From the NCBI RefSeq assembly GCF_004295665.1, contig NZ_CP034759.1:2480001-2544000 (forward strand): 64,000 nt of DNA. Direction: 5' to 3'. Made by a program: the position numbers and the translations under genes. Origin of the DNA: Litorilituus sediminis. Its GTDB lineage: Bacteria; Pseudomonadota; Gammaproteobacteria; Enterobacterales; Alteromonadaceae. Each line of letters starts with the position of its first letter. Position 1 is the stretch's first letter. The notes beneath the pieces are model-generated. The model saw only the letters and a program-made list of their open reading frames with translations, made no database searches and was not told the origin of the DNA. Shown one piece after another: positions 9,444 through 20,494 of this stretch.

Positions 9444-9998
9444 CTAAGGTGCTTGTGTTAGTTTTTCAACCCCTTGCTGACAAGCTAACATTAACTCCTT
9501 TGCTAAGTCATCATTATCAATGGCTCTTGCTAACGCTAAGCCTCCTATCATCAAAACAGTGCATTGCAATGCCGTGTCTCTTTCATCAACAAGTGATTGA
9601 GTATTCTCCACAAAACGCTCCAGTGTTTTAGTGTAGGTTGCTCTAACCTTTTGATCATTCTGATTGATATCTGAAATCAAAAATGCCAATGGACAAGCTT
9701 GTTGGCTGGCGTCATCTCGGTGTTGTGAACTTAAATAGCTCTTGGCTAAGCTGGCTAAATCAGCGCGTATTTGCGCAGATACTCTTTGTTGCGCTAATTG
9801 TGATGCTTTCGGGATTGCTTGTGCGTATAAGTCACTTTTGGAGGAGAAGTGACTATAAAATGCCCCTCGCGTCATTTCTGCCTGCTGCATCACTTGATCA
9901 ATTGAAACATTTTCAAAGCCTTGCTGGGTGAAAAGCATAGCTGCACTTTGCAAAATTTTTTCTTTTGATTGCTCTTTATGAGTTTTACTCCACGCCAT
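9444..9998 (-). CDS. TetR/AcrR family transcriptional regulator
   Basis: A 184-residue protein with an N-terminal TetR helix-turn-helix: KEKILQSAAMLFTQQGFENV, then SIDQVMQQAEMTRGAFYSHF (about residues 12-51). The C-terminal ligand-binding half is divergent, as is normal. It is transcribed away from the glutathione S-transferase gene, and a long perfect palindrome lies between them. The simplest reading is a repressor that controls itself and the GST gene, with an electrophilic or aromatic compound as ligand; the ligand is not identifiable from sequence. Confidence 0.9.
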   Translation of the reverse strand: MAWSKTHKEQSKEKILQSAAMLFTQQGFENVSIDQVMQQAEMTRGAFYSHFSSKSDLYAQAIPKASQLAQQRVSAQIRADLASLAKSYLSSQHRDDASQQACPLAFLISDINQNDQKVRATYTKTLERFVENTQSLVDERDTALQCTVLMIGGLALARAIDNDDLAKELMLACQQGVEKLTQAP

Positions 9999-10042
9999 TA
10001 TCCCCTCCTACATTGAAATTTATCTAAGCAGTATCCCATAAT

Positions 10043-10072
10043 TTTAAAATATGTTCTTGAACATATTTTAAA
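10043..10072. promoter_or_regulatory. 30-bp palindromic operator, probably for the TetR regulator
   Basis: Two perfect 14-bp arms (left arm TTTAAAATATGTTC) are separated by 2 bp. The site lies in the 120-bp gap between the divergent tetR-like and GST genes, about 45 bp from each start codon, where it could cover both promoters. No T run follows it and it is centred in an AT-rich promoter region, so an operator is more likely than a terminator. Confidence 0.75.
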
Positions 10073-10118
10073 GCACTATAAATTTATTCCTAACATAAAT
10101 GTAAAAAAGGATTCAGCT

Positions 10119-10793
10119 ATGTCTCAAGATTCAGTCCATATTTATGGACCAAAATTCTCAAACTTCGTTCGTACTGTTATGTTGGTGTGTGAAGAAAAAG
10201 GTATCGACTACCAAACAGGCTTTACTATAAATAACGATGAAATTTCATTTAAAAGCGAGCAACATTTTACCCTACACCCCTTTGGTAAATTACCTGTACT
10301 TATCCATAATGAGCTGACATTACCGGAAACCGCCAGTATCTGTCGTTATTTAGATAATAACTTTGCTGGCATTGCTCTGCAGCCTAAAGAGCCATTAGCT
10401 CACGCTAAACATGATGCCTTATGTGCATTAATTTCTATTGATATTGATAAAGCACTGGTGAGAGATTATTTAGCAGAGTTTGCCTTTCCAAAAGGCGAAA
10501 ATGGTGAAGCGCGCCTAGATGTTGCTAAACAGGCTCAAGATAAGGTTCGCAAAGCGCTGACTGTAATTAGCAATGAGTTAGCATCTAGCGCTGTTATTTC
10601 AGTGGATAATGACAGCTTTAATATTGCCGACACCCTTATTGCCCCTATGCTTCACTATATAACGCAACTACCCGAAAGCTTTAACTTATTGGCAGAGTTT
10701 CCCGTAGTTGAGAAATATTTAGCTAAATTAATGACAAGAAAGTCTTGTCAGAAAGTGCTACAAGCTAAGCCCTTGCCCGTACAAAGAAACTAG
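10119..10793 (+). CDS. Glutathione S-transferase family protein
   Basis: A 224-residue protein with a thioredoxin-like N-terminal half: start HIYGPKFSNFVRTVMLVCEE, then KLPVL with the cis-Pro and LPETASICRYL, the glutathione-binding Glu-Thr/Ser motif (about residues 68-78). An all-helical C-terminal half follows, with the N-capping SFNIADTLIAPML segment (about 166-178). GSTs conjugate glutathione to electrophiles or carry out glutathione-dependent reductions. The ATG is preceded by AAAAAGGATT. The neighbouring divergent TetR gene suggests inducible detoxification. Confidence 0.9.
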   Translation: MSQDSVHIYGPKFSNFVRTVMLVCEEKGIDYQTGFTINNDEISFKSEQHFTLHPFGKLPVLIHNELTLPETASICRYLDNNFAGIALQPKEPLAHAKHDALCALISIDIDKALVRDYLAEFAFPKGENGEARLDVAKQAQDKVRKALTVISNELASSAVISVDNDSFNIADTLIAPMLHYITQLPESFNLLAEFPVVEKYLAKLMTRKSCQKVLQAKPLPVQRN

Positions 10794-10811
10794 CTGCTCA
10801 TACCAACAAAA

Positions 10812-10841
10812 AAGCCAGTATAGTTAGCTATACTGGCTTTA
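10812..10841. terminator. Bidirectional terminator between GST and hemB
   Basis: Stem AGCCAGTATAG / CTATACTGGCT, 11 bp and perfect, with a 4-nt loop lies between the two convergent stops. An A tract precedes it and TTTAAAA follows, so it can serve both strands. Confidence 0.85.
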
Positions 10842-10864
10842 AAATCACTGTAGAAAACTAATAT

Positions 10865-11944
<1,080 letters not shown>

Positions 11945-11961
11945 CTATGCTACTAAAGCCC

Positions 11962-13848
11962 TTAATCCGCTTCAGTAAATTGATATGTTTGCGTTTGATT
12001 ACGACCACTGTTTTTTGCCTTATATAAGGCATTATCTGCACCTGAAAAAATTTGCTCAGGCTCAACGTCATTTTGTTGCTGATAAGTACATACACCACAG
12101 CTAATCGTAATTGGGATTTCACTCTCTTGATAATGAAATGGATGACGGGCAATATTTTCTCGCAGACTCTCCGCCAAGCTAAATGCACCATGATTTTCAG
12201 TATCAGGTAAAATAAGGCAAAACTCCTCACCACCATAACGAAATGCCATATCAGTACTGCGCTTTAAGCACTGTTTTATATGGACACTTAACCAAATAAG
12301 ACACTGATCACCCGCTAAATGACCATAAGTGTCATTAACTTTTTTAAAGTGGTCAATATCAATAATAACTAAACTAAGTGGTGTTAAATTACGCTTACTA
12401 CGGCGATATTCTGCCAAGATTTTTTGATCATAATGACGACGATTAAATAGCCCTGTCATTTCATCAATAATATTTTTTCGTTCTAATTCTTGGTTAACTT
12501 CTTCTAGCTCTTGCAAGGCTATATTTAACTCTAATGTGCGTTCTTGAACTCTGTTTTCCAGTTTATTTTGGTTGTCTTGTTGTAACTGTAAAAGCTCCTG
12601 CTGAGCTTGTTCTGATACCTTAGCATGTTCTAAAGCATGCTTTTGTGCTTGCTGTTTATCACGTAGTTGATAAGCATATTGACGACTTAATATAAAGGTT
12701 AATAAGAAAGCATCAAACCAGAACAGCCCTATATAAAATTGTCCTTTATACTGGGCAAAGCCAATATCAAGCCAATTAATCGCACTAATCAGCACTAAAA
12801 TAGAAATACATTTAATTGCCATTATGACACTAAACAACAGTGCTAATCGCTGCTGATGCTTATGTAAGTACAGGCCAACGCCAGTTAAAAATAATAATGA
12901 TGCCGTATGAGTTAACATAATAATGGCAACATTTAAGTGGGCAGGAATAAATAAACTAACAGGAATATAAGCAATAAACAGCCAAGTGATGGCATTAATA
13001 ATACGATTTAACTGTTTTTCATGTTTAGCAATATTAAATAATTTATTGGTAAACATAAGTAAAACAATACTAGAAATACTGATTAATAATGGTTCAGCCA
13101 TGCCACGTAAAAAATCAAATTCAGGTAAAAAATAGTATAAATTTAACCCCAAAAAAGCTGACAGTATTAAGGTTCTTACCAACAAATAAGTCGTTAACAA
13201 CAGCATAGTGCTATTTCGGCTAGCAATATAGAGCAGAAACATGGCAATGGTTAAACTGATCATACCGCCAAGGCCTACACCTTGCTGAAACTGCGACGCT
13301 TGGCTTGCTGCTAAATAACCTGCTTCAGTATATAACTGCATTGAACTTCTTAAGGCTGAAGAGCTGGTAATTTCAATGTAAATATTTTGAATAGACTGCG
13401 GCGGCAAAGAAATTTGAGTGCTTAGGGTATTGTTAGATTGGCGCACTAATTCATTCAAGGTAAATGCATCGCCTATAGCTTGCCCGTCACTGTAATTAAG
13501 TGCTTGCGCTCGCACAATTCTTACTTGGTTAATTATACTGATATAGATACTTTGCGTAGCTTGGCTGTCATTTCTCACCTGAAAGTAAAAAATATTTTTG
13601 CCCGCTTTAAGGGACATATCTCCCTGTTCAGCATGTCGCTTAGACCAAGTAATTTGCCTATTCGATACCAGTTGCGCAAGTGTTTGCTCATTAGCAGAAT
13701 TAACAAGATAGTAATGGCTTTGGTCAATGGTTTGACTGCTTTGCTCAAGAGAGTAAACAAAAGGCTGGTTAACATTAGCAAAGGCGAATTTCGCGCCAAC
13801 TAGAGTTAGCATGACAATAACCGTAATGCTGCGTAAAACCATTAACAT
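11962..13848 (-). CDS. 7TM-type sensor diguanylate cyclase (7TMR-DISM plus GGDEF)
   Basis: A 628-residue membrane protein. A signal peptide (about residues 1-25) is followed by an extracytoplasmic beta domain (about 25-185) of 7TMR-DISMED type, then seven hydrophobic segments (about 190-395), a coiled coil (about 400-460), and a C-terminal GGDEF domain. The active site is RYGGEEF (about 555-561) in a complete domain with DEMTGLFNRRHYDQ and IDIDHFKKVNDTYGH, so it should make cyclic di-GMP. The RxxD inhibitory site is not evident before the GGEEF motif. The start overlaps the tatD stop: ATG at 13848, or the TAATG-coupled ATG at 13842. The external domain probably binds a carbohydrate or other ligand. 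Confidence 0.92.
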   Translation of the reverse strand: MLMVLRSITVIVMLTLVGAKFAFANVNQPFVYSLEQSSQTIDQSHYYLVNSANEQTLAQLVSNRQITWSKRHAEQGDMSLKAGKNIFYFQVRNDSQATQSIYISIINQVRIVRAQALNYSDGQAIGDAFTLNELVRQSNNTLSTQISLPPQSIQNIYIEITSSSALRSSMQLYTEAGYLAASQASQFQQGVGLGGMISLTIAMFLLYIASRNSTMLLLTTYLLVRTLILSAFLGLNLYYFLPEFDFLRGMAEPLLISISSIVLLMFTNKLFNIAKHEKQLNRIINAITWLFIAYIPVSLFIPAHLNVAIIMLTHTASLLFLTGVGLYLHKHQQRLALLFSVIMAIKCISILVLISAINWLDIGFAQYKGQFYIGLFWFDAFLLTFILSRQYAYQLRDKQQAQKHALEHAKVSEQAQQELLQLQQDNQNKLENRVQERTLELNIALQELEEVNQELERKNIIDEMTGLFNRRHYDQKILAEYRRSKRNLTPLSLVIIDIDHFKKVNDTYGHLAGDQCLIWLSVHIKQCLKRSTDMAFRYGGEEFCLILPDTENHGAFSLAESLRENIARHPFHYQESEIPITISCGVCTYQQQNDVEPEQIFSGADNALYKAKNSGRNQTQTYQFTEAD

Positions 13849-14636
13849 AGCGCAAATACCCGACGTGCATTTTCACTGGTGTGAGCAATAATATCTTCAA
13901 GCGAATGACCAGTAATACTAGCAATTTCCTGCACTATATAAGGTAAATAGCTAGGTTCATTTCGACTACTTTTCGGTTTAGGCCGGATAGTTCTTGGGGT
14001 CAAATACGGCGCATCTGTTTCAATCAATAAGCGATTAAGGGGTATAAGTGCAACAATATCTCGTAACGCTTGTCCGCGGTGCTCATCACAAAGCCAGCCG
14101 GTAATGCCAATATACATATCGCTTGCTAAGCACTGCTCTAATTCAGTTTTACTGCCAGTGAAACAATGAGAAACCATCGCAGGCACTTTATCTAAATAGG
14201 GCTTTAATATATCAAACCAAGATTCAAAAGCGTCACGTTGATGCAGAAATAACGGCATTGCCAAATTTGCCGCTAGCGAAACCTGTTCAGAAAAGACTTT
14301 TTTTTGCTGCTCTGGCGCTGAGAAGTTGCGATTAAAATCTAAGCCGCATTCACCTATAGCTTTAACAAAAGGCTGCCTGGCTAGCTCTGTTAGTTGTTCG
14401 AGATAGTGCGGTGCAACATGATCGGCATCGTGGGGGTGAACACCAGCGGTACTGTATAAGTAATTTGGTAAGGTTTGTTGATATTGCTGACACAAGGCGA
14501 CTGCCTCATGGCTTTCTTTAACATTGGTGCCTGTTATTAAAATGTTGGCAATACCCACCTGTTGAGCTCGTTGTAAAAGCTCAAAACGATCTTTATCAAA
14601 CCGTTTATTGGTTAAGTTAACGCCAACATCAATCAA
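13842..14636 (-). CDS. tatD: TatD family metal-dependent hydrolase / 3'-5' DNase
   Basis: A 264-residue protein beginning MIDVGVNLTNKRFDKDRFEL, the form typical of true TatD rather than YcfH or YjjV. Metal-binding residues of the TIM-barrel amidohydrolase fold are seen in GVHPHDADH (about residues 67-75), GECGLDFNR (about 98-106), LFLHQRDAFE (about 137-146) and LIETDAPYL (about 210-218). TatD is a cytoplasmic nuclease implicated in DNA repair and apoptosis-like degradation; it is not needed for Tat export despite its name. It lies between the tat genes and the GGDEF gene and overlaps the latter by a few bases. Confidence 0.95.
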   Translation of the reverse strand: MIDVGVNLTNKRFDKDRFELLQRAQQVGIANILITGTNVKESHEAVALCQQYQQTLPNYLYSTAGVHPHDADHVAPHYLEQLTELARQPFVKAIGECGLDFNRNFSAPEQQKKVFSEQVSLAANLAMPLFLHQRDAFESWFDILKPYLDKVPAMVSHCFTGSKTELEQCLASDMYIGITGWLCDEHRGQALRDIVALIPLNRLLIETDAPYLTPRTIRPKPKSSRNEPSYLPYIVQEIASITGHSLEDIIAHTSENARRVFALC

Positions 14637-14647
14637 TAGAACACCTA

Positions 14648-15202
14648 TTACTTAAGGCGCCTTACACGAATACGCCTATTGCTGCCTACTTTACTTAAAT
14701 AAATAGCGCCTAAAGCACCTTTCGATAAAACGACATCTTGACCAACTTGCAGGCTAAAGCTATAACTTTCTTTTTGCTGCCATTGCTGACCATTATCTAA
14801 AGAAATTTTCCACAAGCCTCTAGCAGTTTTATCTAACTTAGCAATTTTGGCCGAAATTTCAGTAAGTTCTTGTGCTCTTTGCTCTGATGTTCTTGCCAAA
14901 TGATTCTTCGCAAACTCATCTACTTCTTTGCTAGTAGTTGCTTGTTTTACGGTTGGTTTCGGCTTAGAAACAGGAGCAACAATTTCTGCTGATTTTGGCG
15001 GTTTAGGCACAGCGGCTTTTGCCGGCGCTACCGTTTTACCACTGTGTTTAATAGCAAGTTTGTCAAAACAGGTTAATCGAGCAAAGTTATCTGTTACTTG
15101 TGCGCACTGTTGTAATTCTGTTGAGATTTCTGCTGAAAATACTGGTACAGAAAGTACACAGCTTGATAATAATACCGCCATTTTTTTCTTATAATTTTTC
15201 AC
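14648..15202 (-). CDS. Conserved exported protein of unknown function, tat-cluster
   Basis: A 184-residue protein with a signal peptide (KKMAVLLSSCVLSVPVFSAE, cleavage about residue 24). A Cys-containing motif follows, QCAQVTDNFARLTCFDKLA (about 32-50), of the type found in small exported proteins where two cysteines flank an RLxCxD/YD core. The middle is Lys/Pro/Ala-rich and looks disordered. The C-terminal part (about 120-184) is a small beta domain with LWKISLDNGQQWQQ and a basic end. It lies 11 nt from tatD and 18 nt after tatC, so it is in the tat operon. I do not know its function; two cysteines suggest a periplasmic disulfide. Confidence 0.75.
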   Translation of the reverse strand: MKNYKKKMAVLLSSCVLSVPVFSAEISTELQQCAQVTDNFARLTCFDKLAIKHSGKTVAPAKAAVPKPPKSAEIVAPVSKPKPTVKQATTSKEVDEFAKNHLARTSEQRAQELTEISAKIAKLDKTARGLWKISLDNGQQWQQKESYSFSLQVGQDVVLSKGALGAIYLSKVGSNRRIRVRRLK

Positions 15203-15220
15203 CGCTAACTCCTCGATACC

Positions 15221-15961
15221 TTAGCTATCTTCATCATCTTCTTTATGATGAAGTGAAGCGATAATAATACCTAGCTCAAATAATAACAACATAGGAATTG
15301 CTAACATGGATTGAGAAATGACGTCTGGCGGAGTTAATAACATGCCGACAACAAAAGCACCTACAACAATATAAGGGCGCTTAGCACGTAAGCTATTCGG
15401 GCTAGTAATACCCGTCCAACACATTAAAATAATTGCGATTGGTATTTCAAAGGCAACACCAAAAGCAAAAAATAGTTTTAAAACAAAGTCTAAATAACTA
15501 CTAATATCTGTAGCAATCACCACACCTTCTGGTGCTACGGAAGTAAAAAACGCAAAGACAACCGGAAAAACGACAAAATAAGCAAAGGCAATTCCGCTGT
15601 AAAATAACAGGGTAGAACCAAACATTAATGGTGCCACCAAACGCTTTTCGTTCTTATATAAACCCGGGGCGACAAAAGACCACACCTGATACAAGATATA
15701 CGGCATAGCGATAAATATCGATAACACTATGGTTAATTTAAACGGAGCAAAAAATGGCGAAGCAACATCCGTTGCTATCATCTGCGCACCACTTGGCATA
15801 GTTGATAATAACGGCTGAGCCAGATATTGATAAATGTCTTGAGCAAAATATGCCAAAGAACAAAATACTACCAATACACCGACAACAGAGCGCAATAATC
15901 GATTACGTAGCTCTAAGAGGTGATCAAAAAGTGTTGCGTTAGTTTTTGGTGTTGAACTCAT
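15221..15961 (-). CDS. tatC: Sec-independent protein translocase subunit TatC
   Basis: A 246-residue polytopic protein with six hydrophobic segments. The N-terminal cytoplasmic signature [13 protein letters not shown] (about residues 14-26) and the [17 protein letters not shown] segment (about 91-107) contain the conserved Glu and Pro that form the twin-arginine signal binding site. TatC is the receptor of the Tat system, which exports folded cofactor-containing proteins. It starts 2 nt after tatB, indicating tight coupling. Confidence 0.97.
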   Translation of the reverse strand: MSSTPKTNATLFDHLLELRNRLLRSVVGVLVVFCSLAYFAQDIYQYLAQPLLSTMPSGAQMIATDVASPFFAPFKLTIVLSIFIAMPYILYQVWSFVAPGLYKNEKRLVAPLMFGSTLLFYSGIAFAYFVVFPVVFAFFTSVAPEGVVIATDISSYLDFVLKLFFAFGVAFEIPIAIILMCWTGITSPNSLRAKRPYIVVGAFVVGMLLTPPDVISQSMLAIPMLLLFELGIIIASLHHKEDDEDS

Positions 15962-15963
15962 AT

Positions 15964-16425
15964 TTATGGCTTGTCAGTACCTGATTGAGATTCGCTAGTT
16001 TGCGCTGAGCTTATACTAGGCGCCGCATCAGCAGTATCACCTGTTGATTCAGCCTTACTTTCTTGACTTTTACTTTGTGGTGATGACGCCAATGATGAGG
16101 AAATCATTGAGTCCATCGCTGTGGTGTCTACCTTTTTGAATGGCTCTGTAACCATATCAGTAGCTTCTTGCAATGACTTTAGCGACTCAGCAACTTCTGG
16201 GCTTAAGTTTTTCATGTCGGCCTGTTCAGCTTTTTTTAAGTTGGCGTGCAACTCATTAATGCGCAACTCTTCTGTAATTTCCGTTTTTACCGCATCACTA
16301 AACTTTCTAACGCCACTTATCCACCCTCGAATGGTGCGGATAGCTACAGGCAATCGCTCTGGGCCTAAAATAACTAAGCCCATAATTCCTATTAGCATTA
16401 ACTCCCAAAAGCCAATATCAAACAT
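15964..16425 (-). CDS. tatB: Sec-independent protein translocase subunit TatB
   Basis: A 153-residue protein with one N-terminal membrane helix ([20 protein letters not shown]), then the conserved [15 protein letters not shown] hinge and amphipathic helix. After about residue 90 it becomes a Ser/Ala/Glu/Lys-rich, probably disordered tail of low conservation. TatB partners TatC in signal-peptide recognition. It is separated from tatA by 3 nt and from tatC by 2 nt. Confidence 0.96.
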   Translation of the reverse strand: MFDIGFWELMLIGIMGLVILGPERLPVAIRTIRGWISGVRKFSDAVKTEITEELRINELHANLKKAEQADMKNLSPEVAESLKSLQEATDMVTEPFKKVDTTAMDSMISSSLASSPQSKSQESKAESTGDTADAAPSISSAQTSESQSGTDKP

Positions 16426-16428
16426 TGA

Positions 16429-16668
16429 TTACGCCTGATCTTTTTCTTTGGCTTTACTGCTTTCTTCAGCAGTCGTATTTGAATTATCAGCTAATGTTTC
16501 TGATGTTTTTTCAGCAGGCTTATCTTTATCTTCATCACTAATAGCATTTTTAAAGCCTTTAACCGCACTACCTAAGTCTCCACCTAAGTTGCGCAATTTT
16601 TTAGTACCAAATAATAACACTACAATAACGGCAATAATTACTAGCTGCCAAATACCGATACCACCCAT
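16429..16668 (-). CDS. tatA: Sec-independent protein translocase subunit TatA
   Basis: A 79-residue protein with one N-terminal membrane helix ([20 protein letters not shown]), then the conserved [20 protein letters not shown] amphipathic region and an acidic/Lys-rich tail. TatA oligomerises to form the translocation path. It is the first gene of the tatABC-unknown-tatD-GGDEF-hemB unit; a CATAACAAACTCC stretch (minus strand AGGAGTTTGTTATG) gives a strong ribosome site. Confidence 0.96.
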   Translation of the reverse strand: MGGIGIWQLVIIAVIVVLLFGTKKLRNLGGDLGSAVKGFKNAISDEDKDKPAEKTSETLADNSNTTAEESSKAKEKDQA

Positions 16669-16840
16669 AACAAACTCCTATTTTCGAACTTGGGCAACAT
16701 TATATACCTAAATTAAAGCAGTAAACGAGTAAAAGCCGCCATTCAATGAAAAAATCATGAGATAAAACAAACTTTATTAGCTTTAAAACAGTGCCGTATA
16801 CTCTAGCCTCCGTAAAATAAAGCCCAAAGTAACAACATAA

Positions 16841-16869
16841 AAAGGCGATAACAGCGGTTATCGCCTTTA
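16841..16869 (-). terminator. Terminator after the TonB-dependent receptor
   Basis: A perfect 12-bp stem AAAGGCGATAAC / GTTATCGCCTTT with a 4-nt loop lies about 30 nt after the receptor stop. On the minus strand it ends in TTTTTATG. Confidence 0.85.
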
Positions 16870-16897
16870 AGCTATTACTTTCGGTTTTAGTTAACCT

Positions 16898-19375
16898 CTA
16901 AAACTTAATCGAGGTACTAATAAAGAAGGTACGGCCAACAACATCATAAATGTTAGGTACAGTATTCATATCATTACCATCAGGCACTTCTTCTGGTTCA
17001 GTATCAAATAAGTTTTTAATACCGCCCGTTAACTGCCATGCATCATTGATATGATAGGCTGCTGAAATATTATGATAAATAACATCATCTGTTTTATAAG
17101 CCTCACCCCAAGCATTACCTTGCATGCCTTGAATATAATTAGCTGTATATAAAAGGTTTAAATCTTCTGTTACATCAGCACTTACTGTTAAATTAGACTT
17201 TAACTGCGAGTAACCGCCCATATTGCCGTCAATAGTACCTTCATAACTAATACCGTCTTCTTCAAATTCAATTAAATAAGTGGTATCAAGCATCACTTTG
17301 AAGATGTCGACGGAGTAACTAATATTCCAATCTACACCTGAGGTATTTTGCTGACCAATATTGGTTAGTGTTGAGGTCATTGCTGATAAATCACCGTCTG
17401 GGGTAATATTAATGGTGTCACAGGCAGCTAAGTCTCCGTTGTAGCACTTGTTCATTTCGTTTTGCACATTAACGCGACTAATGGCATTGGTAATATCAAA
17501 GCGCCAGTAATCTATGGTAGTCGATAAGCCATCAGCTATTTCCCAAACCACACCGGCCGTGAAAGACTCACTTTCCTCTGGCTTTAAGTTTTCATCACCT
17601 GTGTAATTCACTAAAATTTGTGAATCTTCGGCATTGCCCCAAGGATCATCTAAATAATCAAAAGAGCCTGAGTTACCACCATATAATTCACTGACACTTG
17701 GCGCTCTAAAGCCTGTTGCCGCAACCGAGCGAACCATTAAGGTATCGGTAAAACGATAAGTAGCACCTAACTTCCACGTTGCTGCACCACCAAAGGTTGA
17801 ATAGTTGTCGTAACGCGTCGCCGCTTCTACGGTAAAGGCATCAGTAACAGGTAGCGAAATTTCACCATAAACAGATTGCACCGAGTAATCACCCGAGGTT
17901 GGATCTTGTTGAGCGGCGGTACTTTCACCTGCTTGTGTTACTTCATCTGGCGTGTAAAAACCACTTTCAAAACGACTTTCAGCACCAAAAGCATAGCCAA
18001 TATCATTTTCAGTTACGCCGTTATAACCCGCAGCTAGTATAAACTGTTCATTACCGCCTTCATTCTCTTCCGTGTAAATAATGCCTTCACTGACTAAAAA
18101 ATCTTTATCTATTGGGTCGCCACTAAACCAGATGTCTTGGTGGTTATAAATACTTTGCTGCATATTGCCAGCATGGATAGAGTTTTCTACCTGATCTTTC
18201 GAGTCATTACGACCATAAGTAGCTGAGATGTCCCATTGCGCGTCATTATCAAGTATACCGCTTAAAGCAATTGAGCCGCGATACGTATCAGTTTGTTGCT
18301 TGTAAATACGCGGGCCAGCATCAGTCATACGACGCTTATATAACAGTTCATCTAATTCAGGAATTAGCACATCGCCCATTTCAATACAGCTACTTGGATC
18401 TTGCGCATTTGTCTGACAAACAGCTAAATCAATGCTGGCAGGTTGCGGTGCCATTTGTTGATTTGAATCTCTATGGGTGTACATTAAATCAACACTAAGT
18501 TCTGTATCTGATGCTAGCTCTGTATTGTAACTACCAAAAACACTAATCAGCTCATTAGGTGTTTGCGCGTAACTATCTTCGGTGTAGTCATAAGAAGAAT
18601 CACGTTCTTTCCAGCCGCCTTCACCATCAGGAACAAAACCACCTAAAGAGCCTTCTGGAATATATGAGGATTCACCTGGTGGAACGAAATCGCGATCTGC
18701 TTGAATTACTTCACCGCGATTTGAGTACTGTAAACCGGCAACTAAATTACCATTGGCTAGTTCAGTACCATGCAGAACGCTAAAGCCACCACTTTCGCCA
18801 TCACCTTTATCGGTAATACTGCCCTCGACATTGACCTCTGTACCAGTGAAGTCTTTTTTGGTGATAATATTAACTACGCCAGCAATGGCATCTGAGCCAT
18901 ATACTGCTGATGCACCATCTTTTAATATTTCTATTGATTGAATGATAGAAACGGGAATAGTGTTTAAATCTACTGATGAGTCCGCACCAGTACCCGATGC
19001 CACCATTCTACGGCCATTAAGTAATACCAGCGTACGTTGTACCCCCATACCACGTAAATTAACCGTCGCTGAGCCGCCTGAGCCATTGTTTGATGTTGCT
19101 CCTAAGCTCATACCGGCAGCTGCTGGCTGAGTTGATAAAATTTCTTGTACTGAGGTGTAACCACTTTTAGTGATAAAATCTGAAGATATAACAGTGACTG
19201 GGCTTGAGGTTTCCACATCGGTGCGATTAATGCGAGAGCCTGTTACTGCAATGCGCTCTATTTTATCAGCGTCTTGCGCTTGAGCATTCACTTGCGTTGC
19301 AATTGTCGTACTTGATGCTATTGCCAAGACGATAGTTTTACTGATTATTGTTTTACTATTGTTATAGGTTTTCAT
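16898..19375 (-). CDS. TonB-dependent outer-membrane receptor
   Basis: An 825-residue outer-membrane transporter. It has a signal peptide (about residues 1-32), a TonB-box-like IERIAVTGSRI (about 38-48), and a plug domain with VNLRGMGVQRTLVLLNGRRM and IEILKDGASAVYGSDAIAGV (about 150-170). A 22-strand barrel follows, ending ISTSIKF with a terminal aromatic. The N-terminal VTGSRI plus SSPVTVIS pattern is that of the large group of receptors in marine Alteromonadales that import peptides, oligosaccharides or other organics; the substrate cannot be assigned. It stands alone between two terminators, without neighbouring hydrolases or regulators that would hint at its substrate. Confidence 0.93.
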   Translation of the reverse strand: MKTYNNSKTIISKTIVLAIASSTTIATQVNAQAQDADKIERIAVTGSRINRTDVETSSPVTVISSDFITKSGYTSVQEILSTQPAAAGMSLGATSNNGSGGSATVNLRGMGVQRTLVLLNGRRMVASGTGADSSVDLNTIPVSIIQSIEILKDGASAVYGSDAIAGVVNIITKKDFTGTEVNVEGSITDKGDGESGGFSVLHGTELANGNLVAGLQYSNRGEVIQADRDFVPPGESSYIPEGSLGGFVPDGEGGWKERDSSYDYTEDSYAQTPNELISVFGSYNTELASDTELSVDLMYTHRDSNQQMAPQPASIDLAVCQTNAQDPSSCIEMGDVLIPELDELLYKRRMTDAGPRIYKQQTDTYRGSIALSGILDNDAQWDISATYGRNDSKDQVENSIHAGNMQQSIYNHQDIWFSGDPIDKDFLVSEGIIYTEENEGGNEQFILAAGYNGVTENDIGYAFGAESRFESGFYTPDEVTQAGESTAAQQDPTSGDYSVQSVYGEISLPVTDAFTVEAATRYDNYSTFGGAATWKLGATYRFTDTLMVRSVAATGFRAPSVSELYGGNSGSFDYLDDPWGNAEDSQILVNYTGDENLKPEESESFTAGVVWEIADGLSTTIDYWRFDITNAISRVNVQNEMNKCYNGDLAACDTINITPDGDLSAMTSTLTNIGQQNTSGVDWNISYSVDIFKVMLDTTYLIEFEEDGISYEGTIDGNMGGYSQLKSNLTVSADVTEDLNLLYTANYIQGMQGNAWGEAYKTDDVIYHNISAAYHINDAWQLTGGIKNLFDTEPEEVPDGNDMNTVPNIYDVVGRTFFISTSIKF

Positions 19376-19540
19376 TCTGTTTTACTGCCTTCTCTATTGG
19401 TGCGGATATTTAACACGCATTCAATATTGCAGATTGTTCACAGAAAGTTCGTTTCCAATTGTCAGTCATTCGTTAAACATGTGATAACACAGTGCAAACA
19501 TGTAACGCACAACAATTTCACCTAAATTTAGCCATAAAAA

Positions 19541-19561
19541 AAGCCGACCTAAGTCGACTTT
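19541..19561 (-). terminator. Terminator after rpoH
   Basis: On the minus strand, stem AAGTCGAC / GTCGGCTT (one G-T pair) with a TTAG loop is followed by TTTTTTATG, about 30 nt after the rpoH stop. Confidence 0.75.
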
Positions 19562-19589
19562 TCTTCACTATTAAATACAGCAGCATTTA

Positions 19590-20444
19590 TTAGAATGCCA
19601 TGCTGCTTTTCAGCTTAGTTAAAGCATTTTTCTCTAACTGCCTAACGCGCTCAGCAGAAATTTGATATTTATTCGCTAGCTCTTGTAGTGTTGATTTATC
19701 TTCATTTAACCAACGCGTTTGAATAATATCTTGGCTGCGCTCATCAAGGGTTACCAATGCTGTTGATAACTTCTGATTAGCGTGGTTTTCCCAGTTATCA
19801 TTTTCAACTTCCACAGCTAAATCAGATTGCTTATCTTCTAAGTACTGCGCAGGAGAAAAGTTAGTTACGCCAGCATTATCATCATCATCGTTTGATAACT
19901 CAAAAGCTTGGTCATGGGTGCTCATACGAGACTCCATTTCCAAAACATCTTTAGTACTAACACCTAAGGTTTCTGCAACTGTGCTAACTTCCTCATTGCT
20001 AAACCAACCTAAACGTTTTTTATTCTTACGCAGATTAAAAAACAATTTACGCTGTGCTTTGGTGGTAGCTACTTTAACAATACGCCAGTTACGTAGTACA
20101 TATTCATGAATTTCTGCTTTAATCCAGTGCACAGCAAATGATACTAAGCGTACCCCAACATCTGGGTTAAAGCGCTTAACCGCCTTCATTAGACCAACGT
20201 TACCTTCTTGCACTAAATCTGCTTGTGGTAAGCCGTAGCCTGCGTAACCCTTAGCAATGTGAATAACAAAGCGCAGGTGCGACATGATTAGCTCTTGTGC
20301 CGCTTGTAAATCATTTTCATTGTAGAGGCGAGTAGCCAGATCATGCTCACGCTCAGCACTAAGCATAGGAATGCTATATGCTGATTGCATATATGCTTCA
20401 ATGCTACCACTTTGTGGTACAGTAAGCTGCATATTTTGACTCAT
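19590..20444 (-). CDS. rpoH: RNA polymerase heat-shock sigma factor (sigma 32)
   Basis: A 284-residue sigma-70 family factor, the length of E. coli RpoH. Region 2 has [36 protein letters not shown] and [19 protein letters not shown] (about residues 52-117). The RpoH-specific [13 protein letters not shown] box follows (about 131-143), and region 4 carries [20 protein letters not shown] (about 252-271). It directs transcription of chaperone and protease genes in heat shock. It lies downstream of ftsYEX, as in E. coli. The ribosome site CGGAGGG is strong. E. coli rpoH is translationally heat-controlled by mRNA structure; I did not test for that here. Confidence 0.97.
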   Translation of the reverse strand: MSQNMQLTVPQSGSIEAYMQSAYSIPMLSAEREHDLATRLYNENDLQAAQELIMSHLRFVIHIAKGYAGYGLPQADLVQEGNVGLMKAVKRFNPDVGVRLVSFAVHWIKAEIHEYVLRNWRIVKVATTKAQRKLFFNLRKNKKRLGWFSNEEVSTVAETLGVSTKDVLEMESRMSTHDQAFELSNDDDDNAGVTNFSPAQYLEDKQSDLAVEVENDNWENHANQKLSTALVTLDERSQDIIQTRWLNEDKSTLQELANKYQISAERVRQLEKNALTKLKSSMAF

Positions 20445-20494
20445 AAAAAAACCCTCCGTTTAACCTTTTTTGTAACTTGTACATCCGTTATTTT

